Positions 17,202-26,300 of a stretch of 64,000 bases of DNA are shown here, piece by piece (position 1 is the first letter of the stretch; each line of letters begins with the position of its first letter). Location of the stretch: positions 1 to 64,000 of the forward strand of contig NZ_FQWC01000004.1 of assembly GCF_900129555.1 (NCBI RefSeq). Reading direction: 5' to 3'. The notes beneath the pieces were generated by a model. That model saw nothing but the letters and a program-made list of their open reading frames with translations, searched no databases and had not been told where the DNA came from. This stretch comes from Flavobacterium defluvii (GTDB lineage Bacteria; Bacteroidota; Bacteroidia; Flavobacteriales; Flavobacteriaceae). The position numbers and the translations under genes are program-made.

Positions 17202-17532
17202 TTGTTTCTTTTTTCTCCCGACCGTTCGGGACGGCAAAGATAAGCTAATTTCAGAATAATTTAATTAGATAATTGGTCAATTAGAAAATTGAATTTTATG
17301 TTTTTGGGCGTTCCCTCCGGTCGGGCTATCCACTCTATCTTTTGCTCCGGAAAATATCATTTTAATCGAGAAATGACTACTGTCGCAAAAGGATGCCGTT
17401 TCTATCCCTAACGCAGCCCTTCTAAAAGAAGATATTGCAATGTAAAAACTGCAACAATCAGAGTATTAAAATATAACGGTTTCAAGTATTGCTTTCGTAA
17501 TTTTAACTCATTCAACTAAAAATCTCGAAATC
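17202..17532. other. Intergenic region: tgt promoter and a GC-rich dispersed-type element
   Basis: Contains the leftward tgt promoter (-7 box at 17235-17242, minus strand) and, at about 17304-17422, a block clearly richer in G and C than its surroundings. The block begins GGGCGTTCCCTCCGGTCGGG, passes through CTTTTGCTCCGG and AAAGGATGCCG, and ends near CCCTAACGCAGCCCTT. Near-identical text is, to my recollection, scattered in other flavobacterial intergenic regions, but I could not check this. It codes for nothing recognisable. Confidence 0.45.
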
Positions 17533-17835
17533 ATGATAAACTCTGAAGAAAAATTAGATCAAATCAAGGATGAACAAATTGAAAAAAACCTTGAAAACAT
17601 GGATTATCCGGCAAACGAAGATATTTATAATCAAGATAACAAACTAGAAGACATCAATCCCGAAGAAATTTCAGGTGAACGCATTATAAATCAGGACAAT
17701 CACGAATGGAAACAAAACAGCGATAAAATCGGAAATGACTTAGATGTTCCGGGTTCAGAACTTGATGACGATCAGGAAGAAATTGGTTCAGAAGATGAAG
17801 AAAATAATTTCTACAGCGAGGGCGATAATAATTAA
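17533..17835 (+). CDS. Acidic low-complexity protein, 100 residues
   Basis: A highly acidic Asn/Asp/Glu-rich polypeptide with no signal peptide, membrane segment or recognised domain (for example QIKDEQIEKNLENMDYP and ELDDDQEEIGSEDEENN). It is probably intrinsically disordered. The ATG follows a 35-nt leader without SD; no perfect -7 box is seen. It is a monocistronic unit closed by a terminator. Similar short acidic proteins occur in many flavobacteria; function unknown. Confidence 0.65.
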   Translation: MINSEEKLDQIKDEQIEKNLENMDYPANEDIYNQDNKLEDINPEEISGERIINQDNHEWKQNSDKIGNDLDVPGSELDDDQEEIGSEDEENNFYSEGDNN

Positions 17836-17855
17836 TTTATTACGTTCGATTATTC

Positions 17856-17880
17856 AAAAGCCCTTTTTAGGGCTTTTTTA
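17856..17880 (+). terminator. Terminator after the acidic protein gene
   Basis: AAAAGCCC (17856-17863) pairs with GGGCTTTT (17870-17877) and is followed by T residues. Confidence 0.75.
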
Positions 17881-18015
17881 TTTAGCAATTTATTGAAAAC
17901 CTTAATTTCTAAAATGTTGAATTTGAAAAATCTAAAACAAATTGCTGTTTTTTTTAAGATTAATAAAAAAAGAAACAGAATTTAACAATTGTATCAAACT
18001 AAAGCAGAAAATCAT

Positions 18016-18046
18016 TTGTCTCCCCGCAAAATAACGACTACTTTTG
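18016..18046 (+). promoter_or_regulatory. Promoter of the transketolase genes
   Basis: TTG (18016-18018), 20-nt spacer, TACTTTTG (18039-18046): a full match to the flavobacterial consensus, 27 nt before the ATG at 18073. Confidence 0.7.
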
Positions 18047-18072
18047 CTCCAGTTTAAACTTTTACATATAAA

Positions 18073-18924
18073 ATGAAGCCTAACACACAACAATTAAGCG
18101 ATTTAACGATCCAAGTAAGAAGAGATATTCTTAGAATGGTACATGCTGTAAACTCTGGTCACCCAGGTGGATCACTAGGTTGTACTGAATTTTTGGTAAC
18201 GCTATACCAAAATATTATGGACCGCAAAGAAGGTTTTGACATGAATGGAATTGGAGAAGATATCTTCTTCCTTTCAAATGGTCATATTTCTCCAGTATTT
18301 TACAGCGTTTTAGCACGCAGCGGCTATTTCCCAATTTCAGAACTAGCAACTTTTAGGTTATTAAACTCTCGTTTACAAGGGCACCCAACTACTCACGAAG
18401 GTTTACCTGGTGTACGTATGGCGTCTGGATCATTAGGACAAGGCTTATCTGTTGCTCTTGGTGCTGCACAGGCAAAAAAATTAAATGGTGATAACCATTT
18501 AATTTATACTTTACATGGAGACGGAGAATTACAGGAAGGTCAAAACTGGGAGGCTATTATGTATGCTTCTGCAAAAAAAGTAGACAACCTTATTGCAACT
18601 GTCGATGTTAACGGGAAACAAATTGACGGAACAACTGATGAAGTTTTGGCAATGGGAAGCCTTCGTGCAAAATTCGAAGCTTTTGACTGGGATGTTATAG
18701 AAATTGCAGAAGGAAATAATATAGATGCAATCATTGCTGGATTAACTGATGCAAAATCAAGAACAGGAAAAGGAAAACCAGTTTGTATTTTATTGCATAC
18801 TGAAATGGGTCACGGTGTTGATTTTATGATGCACACACATGCTTGGCACGGAAAAGCGCCAAATGATGAGCAATTAGAAAAAGCATTAGCTCAAAACTAT
18901 TCTAAAGACCAAGTTGATTACTAA
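18073..18924 (+). CDS. Transketolase, N-terminal (thiamine diphosphate-binding) subunit
   Basis: The first half of a split transketolase, 283 residues. It carries the ThDP pyrophosphate-binding motif GDGELQEGQNWEA with the later VDVNGKQ, plus NSGHPGGSLG and LSNGHISP near the active site. It forms an active enzyme of the non-oxidative pentose phosphate pathway with the next gene product. Two-gene transketolases are common in Bacteroidota and archaea, so the split is not damage. The downstream gap of 71 nt consists mostly of repeated words. Confidence 0.95.
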   Translation: MKPNTQQLSDLTIQVRRDILRMVHAVNSGHPGGSLGCTEFLVTLYQNIMDRKEGFDMNGIGEDIFFLSNGHISPVFYSVLARSGYFPISELATFRLLNSRLQGHPTTHEGLPGVRMASGSLGQGLSVALGAAQAKKLNGDNHLIYTLHGDGELQEGQNWEAIMYASAKKVDNLIATVDVNGKQIDGTTDEVLAMGSLRAKFEAFDWDVIEIAEGNNIDAIIAGLTDAKSRTGKGKPVCILLHTEMGHGVDFMMHTHAWHGKAPNDEQLEKALAQNYSKDQVDY

Positions 18925-18995
18925 AACAGCTTTAAGCTTTAAGCTATAAGCTCTATGCTTATTGCCTACTGCCTATTGCATACAGCAAAAATAAA
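18925..18995. repeat. Degenerate word repeat between the transketolase halves
   Basis: The spacer is built of two kinds of repeated words: AGCTTTA/AGCTATA (four copies from 18930) and TTGCCTA/CTGCCTA (from about 18959). Parts are self-complementary (AGCTTTAAGCT). It resembles in style the other word-built intergenic hairpins of the window. Confidence 0.5.
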
Positions 18996-19949
18996 ATGAA
19001 AAAATACGAAAATACAGGAAGCAAAGATACTCGTTCTGGTTTTGGAGCGGGAATGACTGAATTAGGTCAAAAAAACGAAAATGTAGTAGCATTATGTGCT
19101 GATTTAATTGGATCATTAAAATTTGATGATTTCAAGAAAAATCATCCCGAGCGTTTTTTCCAAATTGGAATTGCAGAAGCTAACATGATTGGTATCGCTG
19201 CCGGTTTAACAATTGGCGGAAAAATTCCATTTACAGGAACTTTTGCTAATTTCTCAACAGGAAGAGTTTACGATCAAATTCGTCAATCTGTTGCTTATTC
19301 AGACAAAAACGTAAAAATTTGTGCTTCACACGCGGGTTTAACTTTAGGTGAAGATGGTGCAACTCACCAAATTTTAGAAGATATCGGATTAATGAAAATG
19401 CTTCCGGGAATGACTGTAATCAACACTTGCGATTACAATCAAACTAAAGCTGCAACTATTGCATTAGCAGATCATCACGGTCCGGCTTATTTACGTTTCG
19501 GACGTCCAGTTGTACCTAACTTTACTCCTGTTGACGAACCATTTGTAATTGGAAAAGCTATTTTATTAAACGAAGGAACTGATGTAACAATTGTTGCAAC
19601 GGGACATTTAGTTTGGGAAGCTCTTATCGCTGCTGAAGCTCTTGAAGCAAAAGGAATTTCTGCAGAGGTAATTAACATTCACACAATTAAACCTCTTGAC
19701 GAAGAAGCTATTCTTAAATCAGTTGCTAAAACAAGATGTATCGTAACTGCAGAAGAACATAACTACCTTGGAGGTCTTGGAGAAAGTGTCTCAGGAGTAT
19801 TAGCTTTACACAATCCAACTCCACAAGAATTTGTAGCAGTAAAAGACAGCTTTGGAGAATCTGGTACACCAGAACAATTAATGGAAAAATACAAATTAAA
19901 CAATCAGGCAATTGTTGAATCTGTAGAAAGAGTTATCAAAAGAAAATAA
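18996..19949 (+). CDS. Transketolase, C-terminal (pyrimidine-binding) subunit
   Basis: The second half of the split transketolase, 317 residues. It contains the Pyr domain (GFGAGMTELGQ, the catalytic Glu region QIGIAEANMIGIAAG, FANFSTGRVYDQIRQ) and the C-terminal transketolase domain (about 190-310; VIATGHLVWEALIAAE, EEHNYLGGLGESVS). It is co-transcribed with the N-terminal subunit and followed by a strong bidirectional terminator. Confidence 0.95.
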   Translation: MKKYENTGSKDTRSGFGAGMTELGQKNENVVALCADLIGSLKFDDFKKNHPERFFQIGIAEANMIGIAAGLTIGGKIPFTGTFANFSTGRVYDQIRQSVAYSDKNVKICASHAGLTLGEDGATHQILEDIGLMKMLPGMTVINTCDYNQTKAATIALADHHGPAYLRFGRPVVPNFTPVDEPFVIGKAILLNEGTDVTIVATGHLVWEALIAAEALEAKGISAEVINIHTIKPLDEEAILKSVAKTRCIVTAEEHNYLGGLGESVSGVLALHNPTPQEFVAVKDSFGESGTPEQLMEKYKLNNQAIVESVERVIKRK

Positions 19950-19974
19950 TTTTAGTTTCTCTTACTTTATAAAA

Positions 19975-20010
19975 CAAAAAAACCTCGAAATTACTTTCGA
20001 GGTTTTTTTA
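19975..20010. terminator. Bidirectional terminator between transketolase and FKBP gene
   Basis: AACCTCGAAA (19981-19990) and TTTCGAGGTT (19995-20004) form a 10-bp stem with a 4-nt loop, flanked by A- and T-runs, so it serves the two convergent genes. Confidence 0.9.
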
Positions 20011-20023
20011 TGCCTTAATAAAA

Positions 20024-21154
20024 CTATAGTTTTTGATAAGGATATGTTTTATCTAAATGAATTCTTAATCTTACTGGAGCTGTATAATCTTCTGGTAGAA
20101 AACTTCTAGGATTATTTATCGATTCTGTGTCCCCTTCAGTTTTAAGAGGTCCAGTTGGTCTTCTTGGAATTCCTCTTGGTTCAGTTTCATCAACATTTGG
20201 AGTATTCGGATTGTCTGTAACAGGATCCCAAGGATAATAAGTACTCACTCCATTAAATACGCCGTTTACCCATCCAATTTGTTCTTTAGGTTTTGTAACT
20301 TCATAATAAGTAGAGAAACCATCACCGTCATCATCAGTATCAACAAAATCAGCAATACCATCTCCATCTGTATCATCTTTCATAGTAGCTGGCGGAGTAG
20401 GAAATCTAGAAGTATCTCTCAAATCATAGAGATATCCATCTTTGTTTATATCTTCATTAATATCTAAAACACCATCACCATCGTGATCCAATCGTTGAAG
20501 ATCAAATAATTTAAAGCTAAATACCAAAGGAGAATAAGAAGGAATATTATCAGCACCTCCTCCATAATATCCAAGTCCGGAAGGCAAAAACATCACTCCT
20601 GCACCAAAATCTTTATAAGTTACTGTTCCATCAGGACCTGCTGCATTTGGAGTACCGGTTTTAAACTGCGGAAAAATTTCACCCCAACCGTCAATTACAG
20701 CCTGAGAGGAATTCATATATAATTCAAAATTTCTACCTAATCCATAAGAAGAATCAAATACGGTCCCGTTTAAAAGGCTTCCTACATAGGATGCATAAAT
20801 TCGGTCAGTATTCATAGGAGATTGTCCAACTCCTTTATTTAAAGTTAAGTAATATACTTTATAATTAACATCGTGATTATAAACATCTCTTGTCTGAAGA
20901 GGGTAATCGGTTTGATACATAATAGATGTTTGTGTACCTCCTGCCGGAATCTTTTCAATCGTTATATCAAAATTAGCCGTTACTTCTTTTATATAATGAG
21001 TCTTTAAATATTTAACAATAGAGTCATTATCTGCAGCATATTGTACCTTATAATCTCTTAAAGGAACTGTTTCAGGTTCATCTTTGTCTTTATTACAAGA
21101 CACTATAGCTATACTTGCAAGCAATAAAACAAAGTAATATTTAAATTTATTCAT
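20024..21154 (-). CDS. FKBP-type peptidyl-prolyl isomerase lipoprotein with calcium-type repeats
   Basis: A 376-residue lipoprotein. The signal MNKFKYYFVLLLASIAIVSC gives lipidation at C20. The FKBP-like domain spans about 80-230 (YASYVGSLLNGTVFDSS; FLPSGLGYYG), followed by Asp-rich thrombospondin type 3/EF-like loops (DHDGDGVLDINEDINKDG, then DTDGDGIADFVDTDDDGDG) likely to bind calcium. It is probably a periplasmic or outer-membrane folding factor. Flavobacteria have several such lipoproteins, including gliding protein GldI, but I cannot equate this one with GldI. It is divergent from the S4 gene. Confidence 0.87.
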   Translation of the reverse strand: MNKFKYYFVLLLASIAIVSCNKDKDEPETVPLRDYKVQYAADNDSIVKYLKTHYIKEVTANFDITIEKIPAGGTQTSIMYQTDYPLQTRDVYNHDVNYKVYYLTLNKGVGQSPMNTDRIYASYVGSLLNGTVFDSSYGLGRNFELYMNSSQAVIDGWGEIFPQFKTGTPNAAGPDGTVTYKDFGAGVMFLPSGLGYYGGGADNIPSYSPLVFSFKLFDLQRLDHDGDGVLDINEDINKDGYLYDLRDTSRFPTPPATMKDDTDGDGIADFVDTDDDGDGFSTYYEVTKPKEQIGWVNGVFNGVSTYYPWDPVTDNPNTPNVDETEPRGIPRRPTGPLKTEGDTESINNPRSFLPEDYTAPVRLRIHLDKTYPYQKL

Positions 21155-21193
21155 TATTGTTAATTTTTTAGGTGCGCAAGATACAATATTGAT

Positions 21194-21201
21194 TTATTTT
21201 T
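21194..21201 (+). promoter_or_regulatory. -7 box for the S4-domain gene
   Basis: TATTTTTG (21194-21201) matches TAnnTTTG and lies 32 nt before the preferred ATG at 21234. It would exclude the earlier start at 21189, which lies upstream of the box. Confidence 0.5.
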
Positions 21202-21233
21202 GTAAAGAATTTAACTTCTATTTTAGAAAAATT

Positions 21234-21632
21234 ATGAGAATAGATAAATACTTGTGGTGCGTTCGTTATTACAAAACCAGAAACATGGTAACAGAGGCCT
21301 GCAAAAAAAATCAGGTTACTGTAAACGGGCAGGTTGCAAAACCATCAAAAGAAGTTTTTCCTACTGATAAAATTACTTTTAGAAAAGACCAGATTACACA
21401 TATAATTACTGTACTTGATATACCGGAAAATCGTGTGGGGGCAAAACTTGTTGATATATACAGAAAAAATGAAACTCCGGCCGAAGCTTATGCACATTTA
21501 GAAATGCTTAAATTATCAAAAGAGCATTACCGTAAAAGCGGCGCAGGAAGACCAACTAAAAAAGACAGAAGGGATATTGACGATTACGGAACTGATTTTA
21601 TCGACGACGAAGAACACGAAGATGAAATTTAA
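21234..21632 (+). CDS. S4-domain RNA-binding protein (HslR/Hsp15-like)
   Basis: 132 residues from the Met at 21234 (MRIDKYLWCVRYYKTRN), the canonical start of this family; a frame extension to 21189 falls upstream of the -7 box. The S4 domain (about 1-65) shows LWCVRYYKTRNMVTEACKK and VTVNGQVAKPS. The tail is basic and then acidic (DDEEHEDEI). Hsp15 relatives bind stalled 50S subunits carrying nascent chains; that role is inferred from family only. Confidence 0.88.
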   Translation: MRIDKYLWCVRYYKTRNMVTEACKKNQVTVNGQVAKPSKEVFPTDKITFRKDQITHIITVLDIPENRVGAKLVDIYRKNETPAEAYAHLEMLKLSKEHYRKSGAGRPTKKDRRDIDDYGTDFIDDEEHEDEI

Positions 21633-21690
21633 ATTCAAAAAATCTGAATTCTAAAATCTAAAATCTAAAATTCTAATCGTATTTTAGCAA
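21633..21690. repeat. Short tandem word repeat (CTAAAAT) after the S4 gene
   Basis: CTAAAATCTAAAATCTAAAAT, preceded by AATCTGAATT and followed by TCTAAT, occupies the gap to the next gene. It is a simple A/T-rich word repeat with weak self-complementarity, comparable in style to the other word-built spacers. Confidence 0.4.
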
Positions 21691-21701
21691 AAAAATAAAT
21701 C

Positions 21702-22202
21702 ATGAGCAAAAACATCATCTTAACCCATCAGGAAATCGAGCATAAAATAAAACGTATTGCTTATCAAATTTACGAGACTTTTGTTGACGAAGAAGAAGTT
21801 GTAATTGCCGGGATTGCTTCCAGCGGTTCTGTTTTTGCCCAAAAAATCGTGAAAGTTTTAAACGACATCTCTACTCTGAATGTTTCGTTTTGCGAAGTAA
21901 AAGTAGACAAACAAAATCCGCAATCTCCTATTCAGACTTCTTTATCTCCACAAGAATACTCGAATAAAGGATTAGTTTTGGTTGATGATGTACTCAATTC
22001 AGGAACAACTTTAATATATGCCGTTCGTCATTTTCTGGACGTTCCGCTTAAAAAATTCAAAACTGCTGTACTTGTAGACCGAAATCATAAAAAGTATCCT
22101 GTAAAAGCTGATTTTAAAGGAATTTCTTTATCAACTTCTTTATTAGAACATGTTCAGGTTGTTTTTGATGAAAACGGAGACAATTATGCTTTTCTAAGCT
22201 AA
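21702..22202 (+). CDS. Phosphoribosyltransferase family protein (PyrR-like)
   Basis: A 166-residue type I phosphoribosyltransferase. The PRPP-binding loop is LVLVDDVLNSGTT (about residues 91-103), preceded by the alpha/beta core (EEVVIAGIASSGSVFA). It resembles PyrR, the uracil phosphoribosyltransferase that can regulate pyr mRNAs, but regulatory function cannot be assumed. Its last 9 nt overlap the end of the convergent aroK gene. Confidence 0.88.
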   Translation: MSKNIILTHQEIEHKIKRIAYQIYETFVDEEEVVIAGIASSGSVFAQKIVKVLNDISTLNVSFCEVKVDKQNPQSPIQTSLSPQEYSNKGLVLVDDVLNSGTTLIYAVRHFLDVPLKKFKTAVLVDRNHKKYPVKADFKGISLSTSLLEHVQVVFDENGDNYAFLS

Positions 22203-22712
22203 GATTTCTAAAATGTCCTGAACCGTTTCGTCGACTGTTCTATTATCAACTACAACTTTGTGCTGTGCATGGTTATAATAAAAACTTCTGTCGAATAAAT
22301 GTTTGGCAATAAACTCTTTCATTTCTTCCTCTTCCATATTCGCAATTAAAGGTCTTTTACTTTTATTGTGTACTAATCTATTATATAAAGTATCAATCGA
22401 AGCCTTTAAATATATAGAAGTAAGATCGTCTCTTTGTAATAATAAATGATTATTAGCATAACATGGCGTTCCCCCGCCTAAACCTATAATACTATTTTCT
22501 GAAGATTGAATTAATTCAAGAAACATTTCATGTTCTAATTTTCTAAAATAGATCTCTCCGTGTTTCTCGAAAATCTCTTTTATAGACAAATTTGTTTTTT
22601 TTTCGATACAATTATCTAAATCCAGAAACGGAATATTTGTAATTTTTGAAAGGTTTTGGGCAATAGTTGACTTTCCGCAGCCCATATATCCTAATAAGAT
22701 GATTTTTTTCAT
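22194..22712 (-). CDS. aroK: Shikimate kinase
   Basis: Phosphorylates shikimate in aromatic amino acid synthesis. The 172 residues begin MKKIILLGYMGCGKSTIAQ with a P-loop (GYMGCGKST), then substrate-binding DLDNCIEKK, the FRKLEHE motif, GLGGGTPCY and the lid Arg region (NKSKRPLI). Size and motif order are normal. It is convergent with the phosphoribosyltransferase gene and diverges from the tRNA operon. Confidence 0.95.
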   Translation of the reverse strand: MKKIILLGYMGCGKSTIAQNLSKITNIPFLDLDNCIEKKTNLSIKEIFEKHGEIYFRKLEHEMFLELIQSSENSIIGLGGGTPCYANNHLLLQRDDLTSIYLKASIDTLYNRLVHNKSKRPLIANMEEEEMKEFIAKHLFDRSFYYNHAQHKVVVDNRTVDETVQDILEILA

Positions 22713-22783
22713 TCTAATAAAACCCTATAAACTAAGGGATTGTAAATTTTGGTTAAAAAAAGACAAATTTAAAACAAAATTGC

Positions 22784-22815
22784 TTGCAAATAATAAAATA
22801 AACTCCTTATATTTG
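22784..22815 (+). promoter_or_regulatory. tRNA operon promoter
   Basis: TTG (22784-22786), 21-nt spacer, TATATTTG (22808-22815), followed by GCACCCGCAA, the same downstream sequence seen at the leftward promoters at the left edge. The first tRNA begins 24 nt later. Confidence 0.75.
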
Positions 22816-22839
22816 CACCCGCAATCAAGAAAACAAAAT

Positions 22840-22912
22840 GACTCGATAGCTCAGTCGGTAGAGCACATCACTTTTAATGATGGGGTCCTGGGTTCGAGCC
22901 CCAGTCGGGTCA
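22840..22912 (+). tRNA. tRNA-Lys (UUU), copy 1
   Basis: A 73-nt cloverleaf. The acceptor arms GACTCGA/TCGGGTC pair with one G-U; the anticodon stem CATCA/TGATG encloses CTTTTAA with anticodon TTT; the T arm is CTGGG-TTCGAGC-CCCAG. The CCA end is not encoded. It is identical to the copy 113 bp downstream. Confidence 0.97.
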
Positions 22913-22952
22913 CAAAATTGTGATTTACAAAATAAGTTTTCTTGAAAGCAAT

Positions 22953-23025
22953 GACTCGATAGCTCAGTCGGTAGAGCACATCACTTTTAATGATGGGGTC
23001 CTGGGTTCGAGCCCCAGTCGGGTCA
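22953..23025 (+). tRNA. tRNA-Lys (UUU), copy 2
   Basis: Identical in all 73 positions to the copy at 22840-22912, and identity continues a few bases on each side (aatg before, caaaa after). It arose by recent tandem duplication or is kept by gene conversion. Same operon. Confidence 0.97.
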
Positions 23026-23067
23026 CAAAAGGTCGAGTATTAATTTACTTGACCTTTTTTGCATTTA

Positions 23068-23150
23068 GGCCACGTGGAGAAACGGTAGACTCGCCATCTT
23101 GAGGGGGTGGTGCTCGCAAGGGCGTGTGGGTTCAAATCCCACCGTGGTCA
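23068..23150 (+). tRNA. tRNA-Leu (GAG)
   Basis: An 83-nt class II tRNA. Acceptor GGCCACG pairs with CGTGGTC (one G-U); the anticodon stem CCATC/GGTGG encloses TTGAGGG with anticodon GAG; there is a variable arm (TGCTCGCAAGGGCG) and the T arm GTGGG-TTCAAAT-CCCAC. It is the third gene of the operon. Confidence 0.95.
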
Positions 23151-23227
23151 CTTTCTAATTTTAGAACTCATCATTAAATACCGAAGATGAATTCCAAAAA
23201 ATGAAATACTAACAGTAAAAGAATTAA

Positions 23228-23268
23228 AAAAAGGATGTGTCGAATTATTTCATCACATCCTCTTTTGC
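23228..23268. terminator. Bidirectional terminator between tRNA operon and glycosidase gene
   Basis: AGGATGTG (23232-23239) and CACATCCT (23254-23261) form an 8-bp stem with a 14-nt loop; a T-run follows on the plus strand and a longer one on the minus strand. It fits the ends of the convergent tRNA operon and the gene at 23353. Confidence 0.7.
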
Positions 23269-23352
23269 GTATTATTCATGCTATAATAATTACACCCAAG
23301 TATTCTTTAAAATTGAGAGAAATTCTTTAACACTATCAAACTTAACTATTGG

Positions 23353-26300
23353 TTATTTATTAGCATCAAGAAGCAAATCCTGATAGAATGTAATGTTACG
23401 TACATTGACAGGATCCCAGCCTCCGTTTGAAATACGATGCAACTCGATATAATAAACTCCTTCTTCTAAATAAACATCACCTAACTGCTTGATTTTATAG
23501 TCTGCTAAATTATTATTAGCTATAAATGGATATTTAACACTTGAAACATCATTTATCACTAATTGAAATTCTCCCGAATAACCTGCCAATTCACTTTGCC
23601 AGTGATAAAAACCCGACACATTTACTCTTACTCTCCATGCAGCATACGAAGCCGGATTTGTCCATCCTCCAATGTTATAATTAGGAGCATGTTCTATAGT
23701 GATGCCGCTTCCATGCAGAATAGCATTTTTAGCAGGAAGAACAAGAGTTCTATCTTCATTTTGATTTATAATAGGAGTTTTATCGATTGGCGGATGAATG
23801 GAAATTTGACGCACATTAACAGGATCCCAGCCTCCATCAGAAACACGATGGAGCTCAATATCATACACACCAATAGGCAAATTAACCATTCCTATCGTTA
23901 AGGTTTGATAGTTTTCAAAGCCACTTGTTGTAATAGCAAAGGGATATGGACCTTGATCTATTCCTTTTATTTTCAGTATAAATTTTCCGGAATAACCTGA
24001 CACAACTGCATCTAAAATAAAATTTCCGGGTTGTGTAACCTCAACGTGCCATGTAGCAAATTTAGAATCATCTGTCCATCCTCCCAGATTATAAACAGGT
24101 CCATTTTCAATAATTAATCCGGTTGTAACAGCATCTACTGCATTCAAATTAAGCATACCATCCTTGAATTGTTTAACAAAGCTGATAAGTATATCTACGA
24201 TTTCTGACATTTCTAAGACAATGGTTGTACTAATATTATCAAGAGGATTAGCAGGTACCGAAATAACATATCCCGAAGCAATGTCATTTGGAACTATATC
24301 TAATGCTTTTTTTGCAGCATCAGCAAGAAAGTATGCCTTGATAACAGTTCCGTCATGTAGATCAGGTACCGCTAAACTTCCATCTTTAGGCCAATGATCT
24401 GTAAATACATGCAGAAAAAGATATTGTGTGCCGTCTACAATTTTACGGGTTACACGCCCCCAAGACAATTGTTTAGTATACGGACTTGGCTGTACTTTTT
24501 CTATAGCTGTTTGATTTACTGACATCCAAACTGCAAAGCCTTTCAGTCTGCTTATAGCTTCTGGCGGAAATGAACCATCTCCTTCAGGGCCAATATTGAG
24601 CAGAAAATTTCCTCCCTTACTTACAATATCAATCAATTTTTGAAGTAGATCTGTCTCTGTTTTCCATCGCGGGTCGTAAGCATCATATCCCCAATTATCA
24701 TTCATAGTCATACACGTTTCCCAGTCTGTTCCATTTCCGTTAGGCGGCATATCAGGAATATTTTGTTCCGGAGTTCTGTAATCTCCTGTTAAACCATCCT
24801 CCATTCGGTTATTGAATATTAAGCGGTCTGATCCGGGAATGTTTTTAATAGCCTTCATCATTCGATAACGGAATTCTGGCGTACTTGCGCCTCCCATATC
24901 CCACCATATCAAGTCAATATCATAATCATTAATCATAGTTTTGATATGAGGGACCACAATTGTATCTGTATATTTTGATTTGTCCTCATAAGATGCTTCA
25001 TGATTCGCTGTTGCATTTTGAGGGATCCAGCCCATTCCTCCCGGATTTAACCAATCAAGGCATTGAGAATAGTAGAATCCAATTTTCAATCCTTCCGCAC
25101 GAGCTGCAGTTACCAGATTTTTCAAAATATCTTCCGAAATATTGGTCTCATCCTCAATATTGCATCCAATGTGATGTGTATGCATTAGAGCAAAACCTTC
25201 GTGGTGTTTGGCCGTAATAACAATATATTTCATGCCGGCATCTTTTGCCATTTTCACCCAGTTAATTGCACTGAAATTTTGCGCTGTAAAACCTTCCTTC
25301 AATCTTTTTTTGTATTCATCTCTGGGAATTTGGGCAGCAAACATGATCCATTCTGCATATTGGCCCGAAATGTAAGGTTCTCCTGTAGCGGGATCTATTT
25401 TAATAGTCCCATCCGGGTTAATCCATTCTGGACGATAAGCAGAATAGTAATCTTTCATCCAATAATCGGGATCAACATACGGACCTGTTTTCATTAGAGT
25501 TGGTCCTTTATAGAATCCAGCAAGTGCTGAGTAGCCGCCCCAATGCAAAAACAACCCAAAACCAGCCTCACGCCACCAAGCCATTCGTTCGTCTTTGTGT
25601 GCTTTTGTTTCCAGCGTTGCTACATAAAGATTATTGCTCAGCTTTGTATAAAGATTTTGATTATCATCTCTTCCTCTTACAGAAAAGAAGTAAATATCAA
25701 AAGGATTCAGATTATGAATCGTAATAGAATTTCTGGTAACATTTTGATGAAATACGCCTTCTTTAAAAACATCATATGAAGTGATTCCGGGAAGTTCATC
25801 CCACGATAAAGAAATCGAATTAGTCTGTATATCGGTTGTTACGAGTTCTTTAGGATTGTTGTTATAAAAAGGGTCAATATCAATTTCGGTATCGCTAAAA
25901 ATCAGCTCATCAATATAAACAATATCACCTATGGCACGATTATCCGTAAAATCAGGCTGAATGCCAAACGTAGAGACATCTTTTACTTTGTTTGTTAATA
26001 AATCAAAAACAGCAACTCCCCATTCGTTTACTTTATCTAAAGGGCTTTGAGACAAAAATTCATTCGAAATACTAATCCTAATTTGAGAATTGGGATTATT
26101 GCGATAATATTTCATGTACAAATATTTATACTCAGAAAGCGGCTCTTTTAGCGTGCAGAAAAATCCTGCCCACTTAGCAGTATTGTCAATTCTTTTAAAT
26201 TTTAGGACTTTATCACTTTGGTTAACTCCTGTTTTATCCGGATTATCTACCACGGTAATCTGCATATCGCCTGCCGGATTTATATTTATTTTATCTGTAA

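Noticed and set aside
18073..19949. Broken transketolase gene
   Set aside because: Both halves have complete domains and proper ends; split transketolase is normal in this phylum.
22699..23102. Two rightward frames crossing the tRNA genes
   Set aside because: They simply translate the two tRNA-Lys copies; the RNA structures are certain.
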